This document shows, piece after piece, positions 35,751 through 44,488 of a stretch of 64,000 nucleotides of DNA. The notes under the pieces are model-generated. The model did not search any database. It had not been told where the DNA came from and saw only the letters and a list, made by a program, of their open reading frames with translations. The first letter of the stretch is position 1. Each line of letters starts with the position of its first letter. The stretch covers positions 1-64,000 of the forward strand of contig UQHQ01000007.1 in assembly GCA_900540945.1 (NCBI GenBank). The letters run 5' to 3'. The DNA comes from an uncultured Collinsella sp. (GTDB lineage Bacteria; Actinomycetota; Coriobacteriia; Coriobacteriales; Coriobacteriaceae). The position numbers and the translations under genes are program-made.

Positions 35751-37295
35751 CTATCTAGTAAAAGCACGCTTAGTCATAGAACTTAAGAGTTGTTTCATAT
35801 ATAAATATGATTCTGTTTTCCTGAACACAATCCAAAAATAAAAATTTATCGCCGCGACAGCAATTACCAATCTAATTACAAAACCCAACAGCGAATCTGG
35901 AATATATGAAAACAAGATATGAAGCCCGATTGCGGGCATAAGCGAAACAAAAAACCAACCTAAATAGCATTTAAAATAATCAACACAACTACAGTGGAAT
36001 AAATATTTGTACAAAACAACGCCCTCACGCCAAGCACTTGTAAAGAGCGTGCTAAGAAAAGTGCCGATGAAAACGCCAGCAATACCAACATGAATGACGG
36101 CATAGACGGAAATAACTAGATTCAAAACAGCCTGAATTAAAGGTCTGATTTTATCTTTAACAAACAAGCCAGAAGCATTTACGAACCCAACGTTAATAAT
36201 TCTTGAAGAATTCCAGAAAAAATGCAGGGAAAGAATCGTAACGACAGCCTGATCCAATAAGTATTTATCCCCGATCCAAATCTTAATAAAAGGATTAATC
36301 AACAGATAAAAACACAAAGCGCAAAATGACGCAGCCCAGATATTAATAAATCGAAGACGTTGATACAACTTAAGTTTTTCAGAATCCCCCGCATCTATCA
36401 AGGCATTTCCAATTGTCGGAACAAAGCTACCGAAAACCTTATTTAAAAACAAATCTAATGCAGATGAAATCAGCTGATAATTTGAATATAAACCGACTGT
36501 CCCCACGCCAATAAAAGAAGAGAGAATAATGCTGTCAGTGCTGTTTAGAACAACTCCTCCGATTTTGTGACACATTAATGCGCCAGTCTCTTTAAAAATG
36601 CGAATCTTATTAGCGTTGCTAAGCCTTGCATCCCTGAACGCAATAATGTCTGGATATTGCCTAGCGCTATAGCAAGACAGGCCAAAGTTGTAAACAAGGG
36701 AAATTAAAATTCCAGCAGTAAGAACAAAAGTGTAATTTGCAGTAGCTATCAGTAATAAAATTTTAATTACATTTAAACATATATTATAGATAGAGTTAGC
36801 GGCGGAAATTACATAACCCTTTTGATCGGCATTGAGTAGCGATTGCCTGTAGACGCACAGGTAACTCGTTACACTTTGAAATACGAAAAGCCAATAGATT
36901 ACGCTAAGATTTACATCATCCGGAATATTACCGGGATCAGCGATAACAGAATCGATAAACGGAAAAAAACAAGCTCCAAGAAGCAGAGTAATTAAAGCAA
37001 TTGCTCGGTAGACACTTTTATAGAAATTGAGCAGCTTTGCGCATTCCTCATCATCGCATTCTTTAATTGGCTTATACATATTAAATGCAATAACCGAGCC
37101 GATACCAAGCTCGGTCAGGGAAAACACCTGCAATATGTTTGTAAATAGCGCCGATATTCCCAAATAGTTGGCATTCAGTACATACAAAAATACTGTTCGA
37201 AATATAAACGCACCAACATAAGATGCGAGTTGTTCACCCACCCCAGTCAATGAGGCGAGGAGAGCATTTTTGATTCTAGAATTTTTGTTTGCCAT
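35751..37295 (-). CDS. Polysaccharide flippase (Wzx-like, MOP superfamily)
   Basis: A 514-residue integral membrane protein with about 12-14 hydrophobic helices. It resembles flippases that move undecaprenyl-linked repeat units across the membrane. The N-terminal stretch RTVFLYVLNANYLGISALFT and VFSLTELGIGSVIAFNMYKP is typical of Gram-positive Wzx proteins. The gene is strongly AT-rich. It is the last of three minus-strand genes starting with the amidase at 41704. A flippase beside an ABC exporter at 11846-13480 suggests two separate export routes. Confidence 0.88.
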   Translation of the reverse strand: MANKNSRIKNALLASLTGVGEQLASYVGAFIFRTVFLYVLNANYLGISALFTNILQVFSLTELGIGSVIAFNMYKPIKECDDEECAKLLNFYKSVYRAIALITLLLGACFFPFIDSVIADPGNIPDDVNLSVIYWLFVFQSVTSYLCVYRQSLLNADQKGYVISAANSIYNICLNVIKILLLIATANYTFVLTAGILISLVYNFGLSCYSARQYPDIIAFRDARLSNANKIRIFKETGALMCHKIGGVVLNSTDSIILSSFIGVGTVGLYSNYQLISSALDLFLNKVFGSFVPTIGNALIDAGDSEKLKLYQRLRFINIWAASFCALCFYLLINPFIKIWIGDKYLLDQAVVTILSLHFFWNSSRIINVGFVNASGLFVKDKIRPLIQAVLNLVISVYAVIHVGIAGVFIGTFLSTLFTSAWREGVVLYKYLFHCSCVDYFKCYLGWFFVSLMPAIGLHILFSYIPDSLLGFVIRLVIAVAAINFYFWIVFRKTESYLYMKQLLSSMTKRAFTR

Positions 37296-37305
37296 CTATA
37301 TAAAC

Positions 37306-38895
37306 TCATCCTTTATTTCTTCTGAAAACCTTGCGATGGATGACCTTTAAATAATGCTTCATCAGTTCCACATTGTGATACCTATTCAGAATCCTTTTTT
37401 GCATCTTAACGAGGCCTGGATTACGCTGAAAGAGAAAGGATGCACCGGTCTTGGTTAACTCAACGATAGCGGATTCCATTTTCCTTAAATTGCTGACATT
37501 CATTGAGAGAGATCCGCTAGCCTGCCCAAAATGCATAGCAAGAGAGCTATCCGAACCCCAAACTCTTTTATTGTCATATGGATGGGGTGGGACAAAAGTT
37601 GACAACCCGTATTGCAAGGCCTTAGCAGAAAGAGTCATGTCTTCCGCTGCAACTTTATACTGTTGCAATTGCTCGGTATTTTCGAACATATAATCAAGGG
37701 CTCTTCTTGGAAGGAACCAAGAGTGACCAACGAAATCAACTTCCATTAGCTGCTCGTTGGGTTCAGCCCAACCGACTCGATAGTATGAACGCTTGTCAAT
37801 CGGATAACCACTTGAATTCTCGAGCACTATTCCAATCGTGCCGTAAATTCCCTCGTGTTGCATCATTTCAAAATGACAGCTTTCCAGCCAACAATCCCCT
37901 GGAATAGTATCATCGTCAAAGAGGCATACATATTTTGATTTGCATTCTCTTGCATAATCAAATCGGCCCCAAACTCCCCTATTGCATTTCGCAATGCAGC
38001 AATCATCAAATGACGACAAAAACTCATCATTCAAATCAATGGAGTAGAAACCGTCAATGGCGTCCTTGAAAAGCCTGATCTCACGTGGCCTTAATGTCTG
38101 CTTATCAATTGCCGCTAATTGTTCAGTCAGCGATTCTGGTTTCTTATATGTAGTCAAAACAACGGACACATCAAAATCCGCTGTATTCGGGTCAAACATC
38201 CAACAGTTTCGTTTTGAATAAACAGTGCCCGGCTTTGAATATGGCCTAGTGTCCGATCCATGAATATAAATATCAATTGAAGAACCAAAATCAATGTAAC
38301 AGTTATTAGGATTGTGTTTGTAAAGCTCCGCAATTATCGGTTCAGCCATAGGACCCGCCGAAACAACATAAAGCAAATTGTCTCGGCTTCCATATTCAGA
38401 AATAATTCTAGATACTATCGATCCACATTCCTCTTCCCAGCAGGAAATACAGTCATCCCCCACCGCGTAATACTTCAGAACATTCAAATTACCAATTCGA
38501 TTATTTTTTCCAGCATGATTTGCAATCACAATTGCATCTCGAGTTAATGTCAGAAAATCAGACTTGAATGTCTGGTAATTCGAATTCACAAACAAGTTAG
38601 CAAAGGTAATTTGCTTACTGGCAATTCGAGTTGAATACCAGTAATATGCAGGTCTATCACAGCACGGACATGATATCCCGTAATACACGTTGTCGTCAGT
38701 GAAATTAAGACTCTCTCGGAGCGCAACAGCCAAAGGAGACTCTCCCTCGGAAGACCAGCCTTCCTGCGCTACAACCTTTTCGCCGGTCATAATGGCACGT
38801 TCGCCATCCCCATAGCGCAATACCGTTATGTTGTCTCCATTAACAATTCTGGAAAATATCTTTTTATACTCGTTTTGAAGAAAAATCTTATCCAT
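37306..38895 (-). CDS. Two-domain glycosyltransferase: GT-D (DUF1792) plus family 2
   Basis: A 529-residue protein. Residues 1 to about 225 resemble the GT-D fold first described in Streptococcus Fap1 glycosylation, with the metal-binding D-x-E in VLRYGDGERAIMTGE (D30, E32) and SAGPMAEPIIAELY. From about 238 a GT-A domain follows: VSVVLTTYKKPESLTEQLAA, CLFDDDTIPGDCWLESCHFE and AEDMTLSAKALQYGL. The two centres would add two different sugars. The gene is AT-rich and ends 10 bases before the flippase gene. Confidence 0.85.
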   Translation of the reverse strand: MDKIFLQNEYKKIFSRIVNGDNITVLRYGDGERAIMTGEKVVAQEGWSSEGESPLAVALRESLNFTDDNVYYGISCPCCDRPAYYWYSTRIASKQITFANLFVNSNYQTFKSDFLTLTRDAIVIANHAGKNNRIGNLNVLKYYAVGDDCISCWEEECGSIVSRIISEYGSRDNLLYVVSAGPMAEPIIAELYKHNPNNCYIDFGSSIDIYIHGSDTRPYSKPGTVYSKRNCWMFDPNTADFDVSVVLTTYKKPESLTEQLAAIDKQTLRPREIRLFKDAIDGFYSIDLNDEFLSSFDDCCIAKCNRGVWGRFDYARECKSKYVCLFDDDTIPGDCWLESCHFEMMQHEGIYGTIGIVLENSSGYPIDKRSYYRVGWAEPNEQLMEVDFVGHSWFLPRRALDYMFENTEQLQQYKVAAEDMTLSAKALQYGLSTFVPPHPYDNKRVWGSDSSLAMHFGQASGSLSMNVSNLRKMESAIVELTKTGASFLFQRNPGLVKMQKRILNRYHNVELMKHYLKVIHRKVFRRNKG

Positions 38896-38917
38896 GACGA
38901 AACCAATTCACTATCAA

Positions 38918-41704
38918 TTAGTCACCTATAACGGCTTTGACGATTGCATTTAAACTCTCGCCGTATCCAGTTCCAGGAACAGCCCATCGCCCGTTAAGGT
39001 CAGTTGTCTTCGGGGCACAACCCCTAGAGACAAAACGAAAACGAGGGTCAACACACGGATTATTCAACGGTTCAGTCGAAGCATACGCCTTCAAATGCTG
39101 GACTTGGGCTCTAAGACCTTCCTTAACGTTTGCGAAAGTATAGCCAGGATGTCCGTGACCAGTTGCTCCAATACCACCGAAATTGCATTGGTCTGCTTTT
39201 ACCAAATTGCCAAATTTGAGATACCCAGTCTCTTTCATCACCTGAGCATATAAGACCTCGGGACAAACCCCTTCAGACACAGCTTCTTCATAGAGGATCT
39301 TGCAGAACTCTTTAACCGTAGCAGCCCCTTTATTTTTATAAACAGAGACCGGGTAAGCCTGCTCCCCTACAGTTCTTGCATAATGAGCCGAAGCATCTTC
39401 ATATGAAGAAAAAGCGGGGGACATGATATAGCCTTCAAAGCTCGTCATGCTTGACCCATCCCGTCCTTCTTTTAATCCATACTTTAGGAAATGAGTATAG
39501 TAAGCCTTCAAATCATTACCGAAAGCCTTGCGAAGATCAATATAGCGAGTTTTATAGCCATAAACATCGAACGCCTCGTTGCCGCGGCGGCCCTCGGCCA
39601 TGCCACACCTGACGAAGTGGCGAAGGATCGCCGCGTCGTCAACAAGAGCGCCGCACTCGCTCTTCTTCGTATATGCGGAGAGCACATCCGGGCTGCTGGC
39701 GATATAGTAGCTGAAATCGTAGACCGGGGCGTAGTTCACGCCGTCGAGGGACGTGCGGGCGGCCTCCAGCGAGTCGCAGCCGTTGGCATGGCGTCCCTCG
39801 GCCCTGCCGTAACGCAGGTAGTGCCCGTAGAGCTTGGCGGTGTCGGTGCCATAGGCGGAGCGGAGGTCGGGGTACTCGTTGTAGTAGCTGCGGACGTCGA
39901 ACGCCTCGTTGCCGCGGCGGCCCTCGGCCATGCCATACCTGACGAAGTGGCGCAAGGCCGCATTGTCGTCAACCATGATTACGCCCGCGCCAGTCGTTTT
40001 AATAAAGGCCTTCTTAAGATCGCTGTTGTGATCAAGATAGAACTTGAAATCATAAACAGGAGAATAATCGATACCAGCAATAGTGACGACAGCCTCTTTT
40101 AGCGAAGAAGTTCCCGTACCATGTCTTCCCTCGCTTTTACCCCACTTCATATAGTGAATATAGTATTTAGAAATATTAGTCCCGTACGCGGCCCTCAGGT
40201 CGGGATACTCGTTGTAGTAGCTCTGGACGTCGAACGCCTCGTTGCCTCGGCGGCCCTCCGCCATGCCATAGTTAATAAAATGCTGGAGGGCCTTGTCCTT
40301 ATCGTTGTTGGCCCATTTAGCGACATCAGGATTATTCTTTAGGTAATAGTCAGCATCAAATACAGCGGAGTAATCCATCCAACTAGAACGCGGGAACTGA
40401 GCAATAATCGCATCGGCGTCAGCTTCCCCCAGACGCTTGCAGCCAGCATCGCTAAAGTATTTCCAAACGTCACCCGAGTTAGAAATAAAGCCATGCTCGA
40501 TCAAGATGCCAGGAATCCCCTGCTCGCGAGCACAGCGAACAACGGCAAATTCGTCACCAACCGTCATCTGAAACACGCCACGATAGGTCAAGCCAAGCGC
40601 AGACAAATTATTCATCACTTTTTGGGCAAGCTCGACGGAGGCTTTCGTATAGCTCGTGCCATTGGCCGTAGGCGCGTAAACCTCAGCACCATGCGCCGCA
40701 GAACTACCAGAGTTAATATGAAAACTCACAAAAGCTTGTGCACCTTGCTTTACGCATCGCTGAACGCGATACAGAAAATCGTTGCTGCCATAAGAACCAC
40801 TTTGCCCTCGAGACATCACGACCTTAAAACCATATCGCTCCAGCTTGGCCTTACAGGCAACAGCAATCTTCCAAGTAAGATCCGCCTCGCTCTTCCCATT
40901 ACCTTGGGCGCCGGGATCAACGCCGCCATGACCAGGATCAAGAGCAATAACATACGAACCGTTCACAGCAGTATCGGCAAGAGAGAGAGATTGCTCCCCA
41001 TTTGAGGCGGTAAGTGCGTCGCCAATCGTGGCAGCCTGAATCGCATTGCCAGAATCATCTGAATAATAAACAGACGAATTAGCACTGCCTTCGGCTAGGC
41101 CATCGTCCACAGCGGCATTCGCATCAATGTCGAACGCATATCCACATTGCATCAAATCGACACTGTGCTCCGTGGCATCGCCCTGCAGATGATAGGAGAT
41201 CGAAATCAAATCATATCCGCACTCGGCATAATCCTTACCGAACTGAAATGCAGCAGCATTGCCACTGACGGCCGTCGCACTAACAGAAAGGGAGTGCCCA
41301 GTTGTGGATTCCAATTTAAGAGTCGCATCTGTGAGTGCATCAGAATCGTTAGGGGTGGCAAATGCAATCACCTGGTCCACACCGACTGGAAGCTGCGGAT
41401 AGGCGATATAGAGATACTGATACGAATCGGTTAAAACGTCGCCGCTCCCATCCGCTACAACGGAAGGGTCATTTTCTTCTGCGACAAGATTGTCAGAGTC
41501 GTCCTGATTCTTATTGGAGGGCGAGGAGGCGGGGTCGTTAGTCGAGTTTGAATTGCTCTCAGAATCCGCGACTTCAGCAGTTGAATCCTGCTGTACAGGT
41601 TCACCATTGATTGCATAAGCAGTAGCAACCGGCCCAATCAATGGATTAAGTCCAATAACTAACGCTGCAACGGATACAACAAGCAGTTGCAGGTGACGTT
41701 TCAT
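38918..41704 (-). CDS. Secreted N-acetylmuramoyl-L-alanine amidase with 111-residue repeats and a glucosaminidase domain
   Basis: A 928-residue cell-wall hydrolase. A signal peptide (about 1-32) is followed by an acidic Ser/Asn/Asp linker and a beta-type region. The amidase_3 domain spans about 250-435, with zinc ligands in ALDPGHGGVDPG, GKSEADLTW and SFHINS and the catalytic Glu in ILIEHGF. Three tandem repeats of about 111 residues follow, each with NPDV-type, YGMAEGRRGNEAFDV and YNEYPDLR-type motifs. They probably bind the cell surface. The C-terminal 150 residues resemble an endo-beta-N-acetylglucosaminidase (VLYAQVMKETGYLKFGN, CNFGGIGATG, VQHLKAYAS). It can thus cut both the peptide-glycan link and the glycan chain. 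The ATG at 41704 gives a clean signal peptide; an in-frame codon at 41785 would destroy it. Confidence 0.9.
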   Translation of the reverse strand: MKRHLQLLVVSVAALVIGLNPLIGPVATAYAINGEPVQQDSTAEVADSESNSNSTNDPASSPSNKNQDDSDNLVAEENDPSVVADGSGDVLTDSYQYLYIAYPQLPVGVDQVIAFATPNDSDALTDATLKLESTTGHSLSVSATAVSGNAAAFQFGKDYAECGYDLISISYHLQGDATEHSVDLMQCGYAFDIDANAAVDDGLAEGSANSSVYYSDDSGNAIQAATIGDALTASNGEQSLSLADTAVNGSYVIALDPGHGGVDPGAQGNGKSEADLTWKIAVACKAKLERYGFKVVMSRGQSGSYGSNDFLYRVQRCVKQGAQAFVSFHINSGSSAAHGAEVYAPTANGTSYTKASVELAQKVMNNLSALGLTYRGVFQMTVGDEFAVVRCAREQGIPGILIEHGFISNSGDVWKYFSDAGCKRLGEADADAIIAQFPRSSWMDYSAVFDADYYLKNNPDVAKWANNDKDKALQHFINYGMAEGRRGNEAFDVQSYYNEYPDLRAAYGTNISKYYIHYMKWGKSEGRHGTGTSSLKEAVVTIAGIDYSPVYDFKFYLDHNSDLKKAFIKTTGAGVIMVDDNAALRHFVRYGMAEGRRGNEAFDVRSYYNEYPDLRSAYGTDTAKLYGHYLRYGRAEGRHANGCDSLEAARTSLDGVNYAPVYDFSYYIASSPDVLSAYTKKSECGALVDDAAILRHFVRCGMAEGRRGNEAFDVYGYKTRYIDLRKAFGNDLKAYYTHFLKYGLKEGRDGSSMTSFEGYIMSPAFSSYEDASAHYARTVGEQAYPVSVYKNKGAATVKEFCKILYEEAVSEGVCPEVLYAQVMKETGYLKFGNLVKADQCNFGGIGATGHGHPGYTFANVKEGLRAQVQHLKAYASTEPLNNPCVDPRFRFVSRGCAPKTTDLNGRWAVPGTGYGESLNAIVKAVIGD
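39568..40270 (-). repeat. DNA repeats of about 333 bp inside the amidase gene
   Basis: Nearly identical segments of about 50 bases (around GAACGCCTCGTTGCCGCGGC) occur near 39568, 39898 and 40231, a spacing of about 330-333 bases that matches the 111-residue protein repeat. The middle unit is much richer in GC than the flanking AT-rich gene parts, which suggests recombination or gene conversion with another copy. Confidence 0.8.
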
Positions 41705-42011
41705 GCCAACCCCCATTAAATACAAGTTCAAATGATGCGCATAAATTATATTACAGGCGAAACCCAAGAAAGCTGTTTGCGCCAAGTCCCCATTCCATTC
41801 TGGCCAGCGAAGAACCTAAAGGCGCTAAATGTATCGACCCAGAAATCGAAGTCAGCGTCATAGGGACAAAATTCAGCCTAATAATTCATCGCGAGCCAAA
41901 TCGCAAAATCTACGATAGCGGTCTCTAGAAAATCGCCCAACAACCGCTTTTTTAACATGGCATTAGAATTGAATACAGGATATTCCCCGTTAGCGTGAAC
42001 TCTTAAAAGGG
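41705..42011. other. Intergenic space with candidate amidase promoter
   Basis: On the minus strand a perfect TATAAT lies at 41745-41750, about 40 bases before the amidase start. No strong -35 was seen (TTTCTT at about 41766-41771 is the nearest). The remaining stretch up to 42011 shows no gene. Confidence 0.45.
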
Positions 42012-43235
42012 CTACCTTATCAAGCTTTCAATCAGTTTTACAGTCTTCATATACGAATGCGGGCGATCAAACTGCTCCTCTGCGATTTTACGAGCGGCCT
42101 CCCCCATCTGCTTGCGGTGCCATTCGTCTTCGACGAGGGCGGTAACCGCAGCGGCAAGCTTGTCGGGGCTTCCGGGTCGCACGTTAACGCCAAACCCGTC
42201 TGACTCGACCTTTGCGCGGAACTCAGCACTCATGCTGGTGTTGACCATGGGTTTGCCCGCCGCCAGATAGTCGCCGATCTTGGTGACGATACTCTGGGCG
42301 GCTTTTTCGACCAGCGAGTTTACCGTGATATCAGACCTGCTGAGCCATGCAGCCATCTTGTCATAGGGCAGGTACCCATGAAAGGTCACACCAGCGCCCG
42401 TCGATTGAACGACGGCCTTAAGGTTGTCACGTTCGGCTCCATCACCCAGAATCTGAAGCTTGACCTCGGGATGGGTCTTCTGAACCATCCCGATTGCTTT
42501 AACAAGAGTCTCCAGGTCGTAGCAAGCGCTCAAGGTGCCGGCATAAGAGACCCAGATCTCTCCCGCCGGTTTATCAATCAAAACGGCGTTCTTGGCCACA
42601 CCGGCATCAAACTCGGCAAGCTGATTGCCGACGTACACGACTTCATTGGGAATACCCGAACGTGCATCGCGCACACCACGGTCGCGGTACTCCTGCGACG
42701 TACCCACAATGGCATCGGCCAGCTGATACGTCGCCTTAGCCTGCTTGTAAAACGGAGCAAAGAAGATGTCCGAAAGGACCGGAACATCCAGAGCAACGCG
42801 GAAAGCCTCGGGCCACAGGTCATTAACATCGACAACAAATGGAATGCCGTACTTATGGGCACATTTGCCGATCTCACGCGCAACATCGTTAGGCGGAATC
42901 TGGCAGTAGACCAAATCGTACGCATGGTGTTCATCAAAAAACTTAACAACACGTTTTGAAACCACATGGTGGGCCCAAATACGCTGGGGACACATGTTCT
43001 TAGGGTAGACAGGCTCTTCAATAAAATGCACAGTAAAGGGATGCATGCTCAGATCGAGGTGCATAATATCTCGCTGCTGCTTATCCCAATGTTGAAAGCC
43101 ACTGGTAATAAAATCAACGTCGTAGCCCTGCTCACACAGTAGCGTGGCAAGGTAGACGTAACGCGTTGCGCCTTTGACCTCGTGTCCCAGCTTAGCATCT
43201 TGCGTATAGATAGCAATGTGTCCCTTAGAAGGCAT
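42012..43235 (-). CDS. Family 4 glycosyltransferase (WbuB-like)
   Basis: A 407-residue GT-B transferase with HIAIYTQDAKLGHEVKGATR, FVVDVNDLWPEAFRVAL, a donor domain carrying IWVSYAGTLSACYDLETLV, LQILGDGAERDNLKAVV and SRSDITVNSLVEKAAQSIVT. The NDLWPE phrase is seen in WbuB-like N-acetylaminosugar transferases, so a HexNAc or FucNAc donor is possible, although unproven. AAAGGAGCTGC precedes the ATG at 43235. It follows another transferase gene by 22 bases. Confidence 0.88.
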   Translation of the reverse strand: MPSKGHIAIYTQDAKLGHEVKGATRYVYLATLLCEQGYDVDFITSGFQHWDKQQRDIMHLDLSMHPFTVHFIEEPVYPKNMCPQRIWAHHVVSKRVVKFFDEHHAYDLVYCQIPPNDVAREIGKCAHKYGIPFVVDVNDLWPEAFRVALDVPVLSDIFFAPFYKQAKATYQLADAIVGTSQEYRDRGVRDARSGIPNEVVYVGNQLAEFDAGVAKNAVLIDKPAGEIWVSYAGTLSACYDLETLVKAIGMVQKTHPEVKLQILGDGAERDNLKAVVQSTGAGVTFHGYLPYDKMAAWLSRSDITVNSLVEKAAQSIVTKIGDYLAAGKPMVNTSMSAEFRAKVESDGFGVNVRPGSPDKLAAAVTALVEDEWHRKQMGEAARKIAEEQFDRPHSYMKTVKLIESLIR

Positions 43236-43257
43236 GCAGCTCCTTTGCATGTAAAAT

Positions 43258-44337
43258 CTACGAACGCTCAGCAGAGCGTCGTTTTAAGGATAGCCCAACG
43301 CGAGAAAGCGCAAAACCCAAGCCGGCGGTCTTTAGGGTATATCCAAATTCCCTGATTTGCGATATACGGTAAGCTAGAACGCCAGACCCGCCTACGGATT
43401 CACCAGTCAGCTGCGAAAACGCCTGCTTTAGATGCGGGCTCACAGTATCCATAGCACGCACTATTGCCGGATCCATACGGCGGAATGTCTTCTTAAGAAG
43501 CACGCAGACATCTCGCTGCTCGAGGCCACCGTTCGCAAGGGCAAGACCAGCATGACGAAATCCCACCGTGTAAAGGGCGCGCCATATTCCCCTATCCGTA
43601 ACGCCAAGTCGTTCGAGCACGTCGGCCATGTCATTCCAACGCGTTAAGGCAAGGGCGCTGTTAACGCTGGCAGACGATGCCGTGGGCAAATCCTCACGAT
43701 AACAATACCAAGCCTCATCGGTGTAAGCGATGGTCTTTGCCTGGGCAAGCGTCTCGATAAGAAAGGGATTGTCAACCCAGCCAGCACCTGGGACTTCTTT
43801 AAAGCAGATGCCATGCCCAACAAGGAAACTCTTCTTATAGAGTGCGCTCCAAATAGAAGGATGCTTTTGAATCAAGATGGGGGCATCGGCAAGAACAAAA
43901 GGCTGGCGCCCCGGCTTAACCCGATGGTAGTAATGGCAGTGGTAAAGATGTTCCCTTGGAGTGTCCGCCATATAGACACGCCAGTATGAGGATTTAACCA
44001 CGTCGGGATAATCCTGCTTGCAAGCCAGCTGATACAAAGCGGAAAACATGCCGGGTTTAAGGTAATCATCGGGCTCAACAACGGCAACGTATTCGCCCCG
44101 CGCCTCGTTAAAACCCCTGTTAACGGTTGCGCCATAGCCTTGGTTTGCTTTATCAATCACCCGAACGCGAGCGTCCCCTGTCGCATGGGCCTCCATAATG
44201 GCAAGCGAGCCATCCGTCGAGCCATCGTTGAGCACGATGATCTCGAGCTCCTTCATCGGATCGGCTTCAATAGAGCTGAGACACTGATCGAGAAACTTCT
44301 CGGCGTTGTAGCATGGAACCACAACGCTAACGCTCAT
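43258..44337 (-). CDS. Family 2 glycosyltransferase
   Basis: A 359-residue GT-A transferase: VSVVVPCYNAEKFLDQCLSS, IIVLNDGSTDGSLAIMEAHA, NQGYGATVNRGFNEARGEYV, the metal motif VVEPDDYLKPGMF and GWVDNPFLIETLAQAKT. The ATG at 44337 begins directly with the first beta strand; a frame open further upstream adds 37 residues without family character. It is the first of a two-gene transferase pair and marks the end of the glycan locus. Confidence 0.87.
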   Translation of the reverse strand: MSVSVVVPCYNAEKFLDQCLSSIEADPMKELEIIVLNDGSTDGSLAIMEAHATGDARVRVIDKANQGYGATVNRGFNEARGEYVAVVEPDDYLKPGMFSALYQLACKQDYPDVVKSSYWRVYMADTPREHLYHCHYYHRVKPGRQPFVLADAPILIQKHPSIWSALYKKSFLVGHGICFKEVPGAGWVDNPFLIETLAQAKTIAYTDEAWYCYREDLPTASSASVNSALALTRWNDMADVLERLGVTDRGIWRALYTVGFRHAGLALANGGLEQRDVCVLLKKTFRRMDPAIVRAMDTVSPHLKQAFSQLTGESVGGSGVLAYRISQIREFGYTLKTAGLGFALSRVGLSLKRRSAERS

Positions 44338-44488
44338 ATCGCTCGTAGACAATCGACACCCCCATAGAACGTTGGATATACCAGTATTTATCCCAGTCGC
44401 CAGCACGACCAGACCGTTAGCGATCCGTTCTATAGTAGCGAGAAGCAAACAGAATGGGAAACAGATGCAGCCCGGTTATCGCCTGCCC

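Noticed and set aside
35444..35841. Small plus-strand frames between wecB and the flippase gene
   Set aside because: No clear ribosome site, odd composition and no recognisable motif; one overlaps the end of the real flippase gene. Remnants of a lost gene remain possible.
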